Assembly: GCF_014647675.1 (NCBI RefSeq)
Contig: NZ_BMPQ01000011.1
Span: forward strand, 124,001 to 188,000
DNA: 64,000 nt
Reading direction: 5' to 3'
Source: Streptomyces flaveus
GTDB lineage: Bacteria > Actinomycetota > Actinomycetes > Streptomycetales > Streptomycetaceae
Position numbers and translations under genes: made by a program. Each line of letters opens with the position of its first letter. Position 1 is the first letter of the stretch. Below, in pieces: positions 17,884 to 25,855 of this stretch. Under the pieces are notes generated by a model. The model was not told the DNA's origin, did no database searches, and saw only the letters and a list, made by a program, of their open reading frames with translations.

Positions 17884-18078
17884 CGGTTCCGCTCACTTGC
17901 TTGCTTCTGCTTACTTCGCGGCCAGACCCGCCGCGAACTCCTCATCACTGTGCTCGAGATCGGGCGGTACGGGTACGTCGCGCCCTCGTGGACATAAACG
18001 GCTATAGGCGACCCGGTATCGCGAATAACTGAGTATGGATGCTAGCCCTCTCAACTGGCCCCCGACGACGCTGAGTTC

Positions 18079-18285
18079 ATGGTCACAGCGCGGCAAGAGC
18101 CGAACACCACGGATGTCACAGCGGCGGTCGAAACTCTGCGGAAAGCACTGACGGCGGCGGGGATCGTGCTGTCGTCGCTGGGGGCGGACGTGGCGTCGCC
18201 CTCACTGAACCTGATCGCCCTCGGCCGGGTGCGCGCGGATGTCGCGCTGCGGCTGGCCGACGTGATCCAGCGGGGGTGCGCATGA
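18079..18285 (+). CDS. Small conserved-type hypothetical protein
   Basis: 68 residues from ATG 18079; an in-frame TAG just upstream rules out a longer form. The sequence (VETLRKALTAAGIVLSSLGA, then LGRVRADVALRLADVIQRGC) looks like a compact helical protein of the type often found beside XRE/DUF5753 regulators in Streptomyces. Its stop overlaps the next start (ATGA), indicating translational coupling. No function is known. Its upstream, divergent regulator at 17.4-17.9 kb is broken. Confidence 0.6.
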   Translation: MVTARQEPNTTDVTAAVETLRKALTAAGIVLSSLGADVASPSLNLIALGRVRADVALRLADVIQRGCA

Positions 18286-18503
18286 ACGGATACACGCCGG
18301 AGATCGGTGATCTCGTATGGGACGAGGCGACACGCAAGGTCGGCCGGGTCATGGACCGCGTCGGCCCGTACTGGCAGCTCAAGCCGCCCGGTGGCGGGCG
18401 GGAATGGGACGCGCGTGGCCCGCTGAGGCCTGCCACGGCGGCCGAGAGGCTGTCGGCAGGCGTGGCCCTGGCCAACGCACGGAGCCGGGGAGAGCTGCCG
18501 TGA
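18282..18503 (+). CDS. Small hypothetical protein
   Basis: 73 residues from ATG 18282, coupled by ATGA to the preceding gene; GTG 18276 is an in-frame alternative. It has the compact beta-type sequence IGDLVWDEATRKVGRVMDRV then YWQLKPPGGGREWDARGPLR, a pattern I associate with small Streptomyces proteins that accompany XRE regulators. It is probably cytosolic. Its stop overlaps a GTG (GTGA) that opens a further short frame. Function is unknown. Confidence 0.65.
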   Translation: MNGYTPEIGDLVWDEATRKVGRVMDRVGPYWQLKPPGGGREWDARGPLRPATAAERLSAGVALANARSRGELP

Positions 18504-18637
18504 GCGGAGTGGAGTGGCAACGGCGCGACGGTGGCGGTGGCGGTGGCGTGAGCCACCTACAGGCCGTGATCGGCGACGGCGAACACGTCCGGCACCAAAC
18601 GGCGTACCGCGCGTACGTCGAGCATGTGGTTTCGTAG
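18500..18637 (+). CDS. Very small hypothetical protein, coupled
   Basis: 45 residues from GTG 18500, overlapping the previous stop as GTGA. It is Gly-rich (DGGGGGGVSHLQ) and then hydrophilic, with no recognised domain. The coupling is the main support for it. It could equally be a degraded remnant of a longer third gene in the small operon. Confidence 0.35.
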   Translation: MSGVEWQRRDGGGGGGVSHLQAVIGDGEHVRHQTAYRAYVEHVVS

Positions 18638-18901
18638 GTGGGAGTGAGCAACGTTTGTCGATGGGTTTGGGCATCACTTCGCGATCAACGAGCCTGAGAA
18701 TGTCGATGAGAAGTAGCACCGCCTGTTGCGAGGTTCGCGCTGACGGGGGTCCGGTGGTGGAGCTGCTCGCCGGCCTGTGAGCGATGCGCGCCGCAGGTGG
18801 TGGTGCCTACCTGGCCGTCGTGCCGGCCGCGCGTCTCGAGGGAGTCAGGCGCCGTGGAAATGCCGTTGCCGGAACAGCAGCATCTTCGATCGAATGCCTC
18901 C

Positions 18902-19396
18902 ATGACTCATGACGGCCCGGCGGACCATGTGGAGCAGAACCGACGCTTTTGGGATGACGAGGCGGCTGCGTGGCACGGGCCGCTCGCCCGTGATCACTGG
19001 GCGCAGGTGGAACCGTCCTGGGGATTGTGGGCCACCCCTGAGTCGCAGGTTTCCGTGCTTCCCGACGGCATCGACGGGATGCGCACCATTGAGCTGGGCT
19101 GCGGTACTGCCTACGTTTCCGCTTGGCTGGCCAGAGCAGGAGCCCACCCGGTCGGGATCGACCTCTCGGAGAAGCAGCTCGCCACTGCTCGCGCGATGCA
19201 GGCGGAGTTCGGCATCGACTTCCCCATCTGGCGCGGGGTAAGGCCACCACGTAGCCGGCGATCGGCCACCGCCTGCCGCCGTTCCCACGCCCTGAACGGG
19301 GCTGCGGCCTCATGCCTCCGCCGCTCCTCTTCCTGCTCCCGTTCCTGCCGCGCCCGAATCACGGGGCCGTCTGCTCCGAGATTTGCCTGTCAATAA
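18902..19396 (+). pseudogene. Class I SAM methyltransferase, 3'-truncated
   Basis: Starts as a normal class I methyltransferase: MTHDGPADHVEQNRRFWDDE, then the SAM-binding motif IELGCGTAYVSAWLARAGAH and the acidic loop GIDLSEKQ. The family resemblance stops after EFGIDFP at about 19231. The remaining frame (WRGVRPPRSRRSAT and on to 19396) is Arg/Ser-rich and reads through sequence that on the other strand encodes an unrelated small frame. About two thirds of the usual protein, including later substrate-binding elements, is missing. A deletion fused its 5' part tail-to-tail with another gene. Confidence 0.72.
19232..19362 (-). pseudogene. Fragment of a charged helical protein
   Basis: From GTG 19362 the frame reads VIRARQEREQEEERRRHEAA then FRAWERRQAVADRRLRGGL, a strongly charged helix, up to the junction with the truncated methyltransferase at about 19232. 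The frame itself stays open to 19111, but that part is antisense to the methyltransferase and is not credible. It starts in a GTGA overlap with the small frame at 19359-19481. Confidence 0.35.
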
Positions 19397-19481
19397 CGTC
19401 CCGAACCGGCTGGTAGGCCGAGACCGCTGCCCGCACGCGGTCCAGGTAGGACACCCTGGCCTCGTCGTACTTCTCCTCCAT
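19359..19481 (-). CDS. Very small hypothetical protein downstream of SUKH-4 gene
   Basis: 40 residues from ATG 19481: EEKYDEARVSYLDRVRAAVS then YQPVRDVIDRQISEQTAP. It begins 15 bases after the SUKH-4 stop in the same direction and ends in a GTGA overlap with the next frame. The composition is protein-like and helical. No family is recognised. It may be a real small gene or a remnant of an element once at this site. Confidence 0.35.
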   Translation of the reverse strand: MEEKYDEARVSYLDRVRAAVSAYQPVRDVIDRQISEQTAP

Positions 19482-19496
19482 CAGACCCGGAGCGGT

Positions 19497-20114
19497 TCAC
19501 CCGTAGAGTGAGCGGGCTCCCGGGTTGTTGCCCTTGAAGCGCTGGCCCGCGGCGATCTCCTCGCCGACCACCGACCAGACGGTCTCGTCGTCCTGAAAGG
19601 GGAGCGGGTCAATGCTGCTCGTCTCCTGACAGATACGCTCGACCTCGCGCTCCAGGCGCTCGAAGTCGGCTTCCTCGTCGCCGTCGTCGCCGCTGAAGGT
19701 GAACTCCTCGAGCAGGCGTTGGAACCGGAGGGTGACCTGGACGAGAGAGGAGACGTCCGTGTGGAGTTCCTGCACGGTCTCCTCGTTGGCGTTGAAGGCG
19801 TGCACCTTGCCGGAACCGGGGTCGAGGACGAGGTGGGCGTTGAGTAGCCAGCCGATGACGGGCCATTCGCCCGCGTCCTCCGAGGCGTCCTCGAAGTCCT
19901 GGGCGTCGACGACGTCCTGGACGAGGGGCAGCCGACCGGAGTCCTCGTCGGGCTCACGCAGCCAGAGCGTCCCGGTGGGGACGCCGACGGTCTGCAGGAG
20001 GCGGGCGCCCTCGGTGTCCGCGGTGGAGGGCGGGAAGGCGGTGGCGGGCAGGGTCGCGAGCCGGTCCTCGCCGAAGATGTCGGCGAGTTCGCTGCGGGTG
20101 ACGTCGAAAAACAC
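19497..20114 (-). CDS. SUKH-4 family immunity protein
   Basis: 205 residues from GTG 20114, with GGAG eight bases upstream. Features of the SUKH-4 fold are an N-terminal TRSELADIFGEDRL, then TVGVPTGTLWLREPDED, an acidic centre, WPVIGWLLNAHLVLDPGSGKVHAFN (near residues 85-110) and a C-terminal VWSVVGEEIAAGQRFK. SUKH proteins neutralise polymorphic toxins, often nucleases or deaminases. No toxin or secretion gene is next to it, so it looks like an orphan immunity gene. It sits within the decaying accessory zone. Confidence 0.72.
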   Translation of the reverse strand: MFFDVTRSELADIFGEDRLATLPATAFPPSTADTEGARLLQTVGVPTGTLWLREPDEDSGRLPLVQDVVDAQDFEDASEDAGEWPVIGWLLNAHLVLDPGSGKVHAFNANEETVQELHTDVSSLVQVTLRFQRLLEEFTFSGDDGDEEADFERLEREVERICQETSSIDPLPFQDDETVWSVVGEEIAAGQRFKGNNPGARSLYG

Positions 20115-20350
20115 TGCCGGAACTCCGAACTCATCGGCGGCACGGGCGCCGTGGGACTCTTAGTGGCCGGAAGCGGTCACAACGACAGTGCCCGCTTCTC
20201 TTCAAAATGTGCTGATGAGCGAATCAGGGACTCGCGGAGCTGTCGAATCACGGTATGCGGGAGCGCCTCAGCCAGCTCGATCGTCAACACTGGCCCGCAC
20301 ATGGCTCGGAGTCTAACCAGTCAGAGCAATGTCTCCACCGACTACCGAGT

Positions 20351-20500
20351 GTGACTGCTCCACAGAAGTTGAGCCAGAGCCCACCTCCCACGTACAAAAC
20401 CAAGCATGCCTCGACGTGCCCCGACTGCGTGGAGGGCGTCTGTCCCACGGCGCGGAAGCTGTGGCGCGTGGTGAAGGGACGCGCGGAGCCCGACGCGTAG
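20351..20500 (+). CDS. Small CxxC-containing hypothetical protein
   Basis: 49 residues from GTG 20351. The C-terminal half reads STCPDCVEGVCPTARKLWRV, with a CPDC pair and a third Cys that could hold a metal. The N-terminal part is Pro/Ser-rich. The ribosome site is poor, and the frame extends upstream to ATG 20255 without gaining resemblance. It may be a small gene or a C-terminal remnant. Confidence 0.33.
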   Translation: MTAPQKLSQSPPPTYKTKHASTCPDCVEGVCPTARKLWRVVKGRAEPDA

Positions 20501-20650
20501 TACGCCGGACAGCAGACGGAGCGGGCGGATCGGGTCGGTGGTCTGAACTCGCGTTGTCTCTCGGGGGTCTCACCGAACAGCGCCCGCCGGTAGTCGACCC
20601 CGAATTTGTGGAAGAGGAGGGGTCGGCTGCTGGCAGACATAGGGGCTTGA

Positions 20651-20669
20651 GTCTCCAGTAGGGGGAGAC
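20651..20669 (+). promoter_or_regulatory. MerR-type operator
   Basis: GTCTCC and GGAGAC form an inverted repeat with a 7-base spacer, 15 bases upstream of the MerR gene start. MerR proteins bind such dyads between closely set promoter elements, so autoregulation is likely. Confidence 0.55.
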
Positions 20670-20683
20670 GCCAAGGTGGGGGC

Positions 20684-21622
20684 ATGGACAGCGACACGCT
20701 CTACTCGATCGGCGAGCTCGCTCGGCGGACCGGTCTCACGGTCAAGACCATTCGGTTCTACTCCGATCGCGGAATCGTGGCGCCGATGGACCGCAGCCCG
20801 GCCGGCTACCGCCTCTACAGCATCGACGCCGTTGCACGCCTGGACCTCGTGCGGACCCTGCGCGAGCTGGGACTGGACCTTCCCACGATCCGCAAGGTCG
20901 TGGACCGGGAACTCTCGCTTCCCGAGGTCGCGAGGGCGCACGCCGAAGCACTGGCAGTGCAGATCCGCATCCTGCGCCTGCGGCACGCGGTGCTGACGAC
21001 GGTGGCCGAGCGCGGGTCCACCCCTGAGGAGACAGAACTCATGCACCGGCTGGCCCAGCTCTCCGAGGACGAACGCCGACGCGTGATCGGCGATTTCCTC
21101 GACGCCGTCTTCGGCGGTCTTGACGCCGCCCCCGCATTCGCGGGAGTCATGCGCTCGATGACCCCCGAGCTGCCCGACAACCCCGAGGCGGAACAAGTCC
21201 AGGCATGGGTGGAGTTGGCCGAACTTTCCCTGGACCCGGATTTCCGCGCCCGCGTGCGGCGGATGGTCGAGGACCAGGCAGCCGAGCAGGCCCAAAGTGA
21301 CACCATGGGCCCGCGCCGCGACATTGCCGCAGTCGTCCGTGACCAGGTCGGCCCGGCCCTGACCGCCGGCATCGACCCGGCCTCGCCCCAGGCCGATCCG
21401 GTCGTCGCGACGTTCACGGCGCACTGCGCGCATCTTCTCGGCCGCCCAGACGACGTCGAGCTCCGCCGCCGACTGGCGACTCGGCTGGAGAGCGTGAACG
21501 ACCCCCGCAGGGAGCGGTACCTCCAGCTGCTCGCAGTGGTCAACGGCTGGCCGGCCCCGGAGAGTCTGGCTCCAGTGTTCGACTGGTCCGTCCAGGCTCT
21601 GCGCGTCCGGACACAGCAATGA
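20684..21622 (+). CDS. MerR family transcriptional regulator
   Basis: 312 residues; ATG 20684 follows AAGGTGGGGG. The N-terminal 70 residues are a standard MerR helix-turn-helix and wing (YSIGELARRTGLTVKTIRFY, then GYRLYSIDAVARLDLVRTLR). A coiled dimerisation helix follows, and then a long C-terminal effector region of about 200 residues (HRLAQLSEDERRRVIGDFLD; later MVEDQAAEQAQ). The size matches the long Streptomyces MerR group with an unknown ligand. A dyad operator lies directly upstream. A GNAT gene follows in the same direction. Confidence 0.92.
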   Translation: MDSDTLYSIGELARRTGLTVKTIRFYSDRGIVAPMDRSPAGYRLYSIDAVARLDLVRTLRELGLDLPTIRKVVDRELSLPEVARAHAEALAVQIRILRLRHAVLTTVAERGSTPEETELMHRLAQLSEDERRRVIGDFLDAVFGGLDAAPAFAGVMRSMTPELPDNPEAEQVQAWVELAELSLDPDFRARVRRMVEDQAAEQAQSDTMGPRRDIAAVVRDQVGPALTAGIDPASPQADPVVATFTAHCAHLLGRPDDVELRRRLATRLESVNDPRRERYLQLLAVVNGWPAPESLAPVFDWSVQALRVRTQQ

Positions 21623-21659
21623 CGGGGCGGTCGCAAGGCGGCATGGGCCGGACACGGTT

Positions 21660-21681
21660 GGCGGCGGTTGAGAATGCCGCC
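21660..21681 (+). terminator. Small hairpin after the MerR gene
   Basis: GGCGGC and GCCGCC pair around a 10-base loop, between the MerR stop and the preferred GNAT start. The stem is short, so it may be an attenuator or nothing. Confidence 0.3.
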
Positions 21682-21696
21682 GCGTGTGATCAGTTG

Positions 21697-22263
21697 ATGA
21701 ATACCCCCGTCGTCCTTCAGGTGGCCGCGTCGCCGGCCTCTCCCCCTCTCGCTCTTCGCCCCTGGCGCATGGAGGACGTTGCCGCATTGGTCGAGGTGAG
21801 CCGGGATCCCGCATTGCGCCAGTGGGCGAGTTCTGTCGTGGACGACGATGCTGACGGGGCACGGTGGGTGCAGGCCCAGCAGCGGGGCTGGGCAGAGGGG
21901 GACCGGTTCGGCTTCGCCGTCCTTGAGGCTCAACCCGGTTCAGTTCGCGAACAGTTGGTGGGCAACGTGGTCCTCAAGGAAGTCACCTCCGGCAAACCGG
22001 CGGCCGAGGTGGGCTACTGGACCGCGGCGCACGCTCGCGGGAGGGGAGTGGCTCCCCGCGCTCTGGAGGCGCTCACCGGCTGGGCCTTCGACACCTTCGA
22101 AGCCGACGGGCTGGAGCGTCTCGAACTGCTGCACCAGGTGGACAACCTGGCATCGTGCCGAGTTGCACAGAAGAGCCGGTACGACTTCCACAGCGTCCTG
22201 CCCGCGGCGCCACCGTCCTTCCCCCGCGATGGCCACCTGCACATACGGCGCGCGGATGCCTGA
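21697..22263 (+). CDS. GNAT family N-acetyltransferase
   Basis: 188 residues from ATG 21697. ATG 21619, which overlaps the MerR stop, would add 26 residues with no family resemblance. It is a RimJ/RimL-like acetyltransferase: LALRPWRMEDVAALVEVSRD at the start, LVGNVVLKEV and AAEVGYWTAAHARGRGVAPR in the acetyl-CoA binding core, then LELLHQVDNLASCRVAQKS. The substrate is unknown. It could be expressed with the MerR gene 75 bp upstream, with a weak hairpin between them. Confidence 0.87.
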   Translation: MNTPVVLQVAASPASPPLALRPWRMEDVAALVEVSRDPALRQWASSVVDDDADGARWVQAQQRGWAEGDRFGFAVLEAQPGSVREQLVGNVVLKEVTSGKPAAEVGYWTAAHARGRGVAPRALEALTGWAFDTFEADGLERLELLHQVDNLASCRVAQKSRYDFHSVLPAAPPSFPRDGHLHIRRADA

Positions 22264-22437
22264 GATTCCATCGCCTGGCACCTCGATGTGCACGGCAATC
22301 CGGTGGGTGAGCCGCAACGCTTCTTCTGCGACCTCTCGGGCAGCACAGACTCGGGTCGGTTCCTGAGCCGCCCGGTGCGGCCACAAGCCGTTCTGTGCAG
22401 CCACCTTGACGGGTCGCCCCGTGCGCGACGAGGCTCG

Positions 22438-22451
22438 TGGGAGCGCTCCCG
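22438..22451 (+). promoter_or_regulatory. CebR-type cellulose-utilisation operator
   Basis: TGGGAGCGCTCCCG matches the CebR binding palindrome (TGGGAGCGCTCCCA) at 13 of 14 bases. It lies 46 bases upstream of the GH6 cellulase start. CebR releases such sites when cellobiose or cellotriose is present. Confidence 0.85.
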
Positions 22452-22496
22452 TAAGTCCGCAAGTCCCGGTGACCGTTGCGAACCAGGAGTGAACCC

Positions 22497-23699
22497 ATGA
22501 GACGTATCTCAACAGGCCTGGCCGCCTTACTCGTTGGCCTGGCCTCTCTGCTGAGCGCGCCGACGGCAGGCGCGGCGGAAGCGGCGGATGTCGTCGCGGA
22601 TGCGGCGGATGCCGAACGGCACAGATCCGGCCTGTACGTCCCCGACGCCAACCCGGCGGCGTACCGCCAGGCTTCCGAGCTGGCCTGGGCGGGCCAACTC
22701 CGGGACGCGGCAGGCATCTTGACCATGGCACACACACCACAGGCGGTCTGGTACGGAGACCAGACGCCGCCCCAGGTCGAGCGGCAGATCCGCGAGGTGG
22801 CGCGCGACGCGGACCGGCACAACGCGCTGCCCGTCTTCGCGCTCTACAACGTGCCCGGCCGCGACTGCTCCAACTACTCGGGCGGTGGCGCCTCCAACAC
22901 GGCCGAGTACAAGGCGTGGATCGACGCGGTCGCGCGTGGCATCGGCAGCCGCGACGCGCTCGTCGTCCTCGAGCCCGATTCCCTCGCCCTCGTCCCCGCC
23001 GACTGCGGCCAGGACGACGCCCAGGGCACACTCACCGCAGCCCGTTACACCGAGGTCAACTACGCGGTGGACAAGCTGGAACCGCTACGCGGCGCCCGCG
23101 TGTACCTGGACACGGGCCACCCCGGCTGGCACACCGTCAACTCGATCGTCCCCCGCCTCCTCAAGGGCGGCATCGCCCGCGCCACGGGCTTCTACACCAA
23201 CACCTCCAACTACCAGACCGACGACGCCAACTCCTGGTACGGCAAGCTGATTTCGTCCTGTCTCGCGTACGTGGACAGAGGCGGCGACGCGGCCAACTGC
23301 CCCAACCAGAGCTGGCCACGCGCCGACGCCCAGGCCTGGCTGGAGGAGAACGTACGCGTACCGCCCTCCCGTATGAAGCACTTCGTCACCGACTCCAGCC
23401 GCAACGGCCGGGGCCCCTGGACTCCGCCCCCGGGCAAGTACACGGACCCCCAGGACTGGTGCAACCCACCCGACCGCGGCCTCGGCGCCCGCCCCACCCT
23501 CCGCACGGGCGACCCGCTCCATGACGCCCGACTGTGGATCAAGATCCCGGGCGAGTCGGACGGCCTGTGCCTGCGCGGCACGGAAGGGCCGGAGGATCCG
23601 GAGCGCGGGATGGTCGATCCGAACGCGGGGGACTGGTTCCCCGAACAGGCCCTGGAACTGGTGCGGTTGGCCAATCCACCGATTCTGGGCGGAGGATGA
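22497..23699 (+). CDS. Secreted GH6 cellulase (endoglucanase/cellobiohydrolase)
   Basis: 400 residues; ATG 22497 follows AGGAG, and an upstream in-frame start at 22476 is less suitable. A Sec signal peptide (LAALLVGLASLLSAPTAGA) directs export. The GH6 catalytic domain fills the rest: NVPGRDCSNYSGGG, VVLEPDSLALV (Asp of the proton donor region), YLDTGHPGWH and the signature IKIPGESDG. No cellulose-binding module is present. It cleaves beta-1,4-glucan with inversion. A CebR-type operator is 46 bases upstream. Codon 11 is TTA (22527-22529), a rare leucine codon read only by the bldA tRNA in Streptomyces, so developmental control is likely. Confidence 0.95.
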   Translation: MRRISTGLAALLVGLASLLSAPTAGAAEAADVVADAADAERHRSGLYVPDANPAAYRQASELAWAGQLRDAAGILTMAHTPQAVWYGDQTPPQVERQIREVARDADRHNALPVFALYNVPGRDCSNYSGGGASNTAEYKAWIDAVARGIGSRDALVVLEPDSLALVPADCGQDDAQGTLTAARYTEVNYAVDKLEPLRGARVYLDTGHPGWHTVNSIVPRLLKGGIARATGFYTNTSNYQTDDANSWYGKLISSCLAYVDRGGDAANCPNQSWPRADAQAWLEENVRVPPSRMKHFVTDSSRNGRGPWTPPPGKYTDPQDWCNPPDRGLGARPTLRTGDPLHDARLWIKIPGESDGLCLRGTEGPEDPERGMVDPNAGDWFPEQALELVRLANPPILGGG

Positions 23700-24037
23700 C
23701 GGGGCCGGAGTTCCGCTGAGCAGCGGGCCCGCCTGCTGGCGCACGCCCGCTGCTCAGGCCTCCGAGGAATTCGGCCAAGGCATCCGAGACGTGCTGGGTC
23801 AACTCGTCGACGGAATCTCGCAGTCGGGGCGGTGAGCTCCACTCGGCCGAAGCGGACCTCCTGCGGAAGTGCCGCAGGCAGCTCATCCCGCGGCTCCGAC
23901 CGTGCCCGCCCGGCTCGGCGGTGCGATGACAGGGCGCCAGGCAGGACCGGAACCCACCCAGGCAGTCGCCATAGGATGCCAGGTCGGCCACCGAACTTCC
24001 GGCAGCGAGCGGGTCCCGGTGACCTCACAATGGGTCC
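23700..24037. other. Intergenic region with a 53-bp repeat
   Basis: 338 bases after the cellulase. It includes the repeat at 23806-23858. Flanking sequence can be read as protein-like on either strand (EEFGQGIRDVLGQLVDGISQ plus; LRDSVDELTQHVSDALAEFL minus), suggesting a gene remnant, but no start or family was recognised. Confidence 0.45.
23806..23858. repeat. 53-bp repeat, copy 1
   Basis: Identical to 26791-26843 at about 46 of 53 positions, including the run ATCTCGCAGTCGGGGC and the end CCGAAGCGGACC. No inverted repeats bound it. Confidence 0.7.
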
Positions 24038-24472
24038 GTGGCCCATGTTCCGATCGCTCGTCATCTGCTCCGCGCTCGGGATCTCGCGGACGCCCGCTAC
24101 TCCGAGGCACTCACTGTGGCTGACATGGCCGCGGCCGCCGCGCTGTCCCCTGCCCACTTCAGCCGCTGCTTCAAGGCCGCGTTCGGTGAATCGCCGCACC
24201 AGTACCTGCTGACCCGTCGCCTGGAACGGGCGGCCGCCCTGCTGCTTGCGACCGACTGGACGGTGGCCGCGATCGGCGTCGCCGTCGGTGTGCGGAGCAT
24301 CGGTTCGTTCACGACGAGTTTCCGGAGGATGTACGGGATGACCCCGCAGGCATACCGTGCGGCGCACCCGCCCGCCGCACGGCATGTGCGCATCCCCCGC
24401 TGCGTGGCGATGACGTACGGACGGCCACGAAACCGCACGTTTCGAGAAGACACGGCGTCGCCGGCTGCCTAG
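24038..24472 (+). CDS. Short AraC family regulator
   Basis: 144 residues from GTG 24038. It consists almost only of the AraC DNA-binding domain with two helix-turn-helix motifs: ALTVADMAAAAALSPAHFSR, then FKAAFGESPHQYLLTRRLER, then ATDWTVAAIGVAVGVRSIGS and RRMYGMTPQAYR. No sensor domain is present, as in SoxS/MarA-like regulators. The next gene encodes a VOC protein 33 bases downstream, so the pair is probably an operon in which the VOC gene may be the regulated resistance or detoxification function. Confidence 0.9.
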   Translation: MAHVPIARHLLRARDLADARYSEALTVADMAAAAALSPAHFSRCFKAAFGESPHQYLLTRRLERAAALLLATDWTVAAIGVAVGVRSIGSFTTSFRRMYGMTPQAYRAAHPPAARHVRIPRCVAMTYGRPRNRTFREDTASPAA

Positions 24473-24505
24473 CGTCGACTCCAGGCAACCGATGGGGGAG
24501 CGGCC

Positions 24506-24943
24506 ATGACGACGATCAAGATCGCCAATGCGCAGTTCTGGGTGCACGACCAGGACGAGGCGCTTGACTTCTACACCAAGAAACTCGGCTGGGAGGTACG
24601 GGCGGACGTGATGATGGAGGCATGGAGCTTCCGGTGGCTGTGCGTCGCCCCGCCCGGCGGGGACGGTCCGGCGCTGGTGCTGATGCCGGTACCGGGGCAG
24701 CCGATGCTGGACGAGGCGAGCAGTGCCCAGCTGTCGGATCTGGTGGCCAAGGGTGCGGGCGGCACGCTGTTCCTGGAGACCGACGACTGCAAGGCCGCGT
24801 ACGACGAACTCTCCGCCCGTGGCGTTGAGTTCAACGACCCGCCGACGGTGCAGCCGTACGGTATCGACACGTCGTTCCGGGACCCGTCGGGCAACAACAT
24901 CCGGCTCACGCAGGCGCTGGAGTTCGATCCGGGACGGCACTGA
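24506..24943 (+). CDS. VOC family protein (glyoxalase-like)
   Basis: 145 residues; ATG 24506 follows GGGGGAG. One complete vicinal-oxygen-chelate domain is present: AQFWVHDQDEALDFYTKKLG, WEVRADVMM, GGTLFLETDDCKAAYDELSA and FRDPSGNNIRLTQ. The family includes metal-dependent lyases, dioxygenases and antibiotic-binding proteins; the substrate is unknown. It is close behind an AraC-type regulator. Confidence 0.9.
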   Translation: MTTIKIANAQFWVHDQDEALDFYTKKLGWEVRADVMMEAWSFRWLCVAPPGGDGPALVLMPVPGQPMLDEASSAQLSDLVAKGAGGTLFLETDDCKAAYDELSARGVEFNDPPTVQPYGIDTSFRDPSGNNIRLTQALEFDPGRH

Positions 24944-25006
24944 TCCGAATCGGCAAGCCCGCACGTGTGCCGCCACTGAGCGAGCCGATAACCGAGATCG
25001 GCGCTG

Positions 25007-25699
25007 CTACGTCGCCGTCAGCGTGGCAACCAACTCATCCAGGCTGTCTGACCGCCAATCGAAGGTGTCGGTCCTCTTCGGAGGATCCCCGCCTGGTCGC
25101 TGAACGTAGGCGGTTCGCATTCCCGCCGCCTGAGCCCCGCGGAGATCCCAGGCGTGGGCGGCGACCATCAGCACGCGCTCCGGTGGGCATCCTGCCGCGT
25201 CGACCGCAAGCTGGTAGACCTCCGGTGCGGGCTTGTAGGCCAGGGCATCCTCGGCGGACAACGCCTGGTGCCAGCGCAGTCCGGCGTGCGCGTTGAGACG
25301 GAGCAGAGCCGCGCGACTGGCGTTGGAGAGCCCCAGTACAGGAAATCGCCGCGCGAGGGCCGCGAGTCCGGCGACGGAGTCGTCCCAGGGTTTTAGGCGC
25401 TGACTCGCGGTAGCCAGTCGCTCGATGGCTACCGGGTCGGTGAGTCCGGCACAGTCGGCTACTCGTTGAGCTGCCTCGCGGTCGATGATCTCGGTGTTGG
25501 CGTACGCCCGGCTGTGTTCCTCGATACGTTGCTGCTCGTGCTCAACATGCTCTTGCCACACGGTGAGCAGCTGATCGACCGACGCATCGTCGGCCGCGGG
25601 CACCGCGTCGCGAATGGCCGCTCGAAGTCCTCCTGGCTCGTCGACCATCGTTCCGAGGACGTCGAAGACGACGACCTCGATCTCCCATGCGTCGGCCAT
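25007..25699 (-). CDS. HAD-type hydrolase, L-2-haloacid dehalogenase-like
   Basis: 230 residues. The nucleophile motif is VVFDVLGTMVDE, followed by a helical cap, then LGLSNASRAAL (motif II Ser), ALAYKPAPEVYQLA (motif III Lys) and VLMVAAHAWDLRGAQAAGM (motif IV). The AAHAWDLRGA form is the one seen in L-2-haloacid dehalogenases, where the nucleophilic Asp forms an ester with the substrate. The real substrate could be another small haloacid or phosphate ester. It is divergent from the DUF3887 gene. Confidence 0.88.
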   Translation of the reverse strand: MADAWEIEVVVFDVLGTMVDEPGGLRAAIRDAVPAADDASVDQLLTVWQEHVEHEQQRIEEHSRAYANTEIIDREAAQRVADCAGLTDPVAIERLATASQRLKPWDDSVAGLAALARRFPVLGLSNASRAALLRLNAHAGLRWHQALSAEDALAYKPAPEVYQLAVDAAGCPPERVLMVAAHAWDLRGAQAAGMRTAYVQRPGGDPPKRTDTFDWRSDSLDELVATLTAT

Positions 25700-25807
25700 C
25701 CGGTCTCCTGTTGACGGTGTACGGGCGCCACGCAGCCTGCCACAAGTTGTCTGTTTCCCGTGGCTCGTAGGGAGTGCTCTGCTCTGTCGTGGGATACCGA
25801 ACTGACA

Positions 25808-25855
25808 TGTAAACGATTCCTTGACATGGGTAAGCTTGTAAATGCATCCTTTACA
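25808..25855 (+). promoter_or_regulatory. Repeated TGTAAA operator-like sites and -35 box
   Basis: TGTAAACGATTCCTT (25808) and TGTAAATGCATCCTT (25837) are direct repeats 29 bases apart. The second also forms the inverted repeat TGTAAA-N7-TTTACA (25837-25855) covering the start codon of the DUF3887 gene. A good -35 hexamer, TTGACA, lies at 25821-25826. This suggests autoregulation. Confidence 0.5.

Larger units (their letters stand above)
20115..20683. other. Intergenic region with only a doubtful small frame
   Basis: 569 bases between the SUKH-4 gene and the MerR gene, which are divergent. It holds a short Cys-containing frame (20351-20500) and the MerR-type operator near the right end. The remaining frames are without family resemblance. 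Confidence 0.5.

Noticed and set aside
18051..18719. Minus-strand frame with LLLIDILRLVDREV, possibly a transposase remnant
   Set aside because: Only a few residues look transposase-like, and no terminal repeats or catalytic residues were found.
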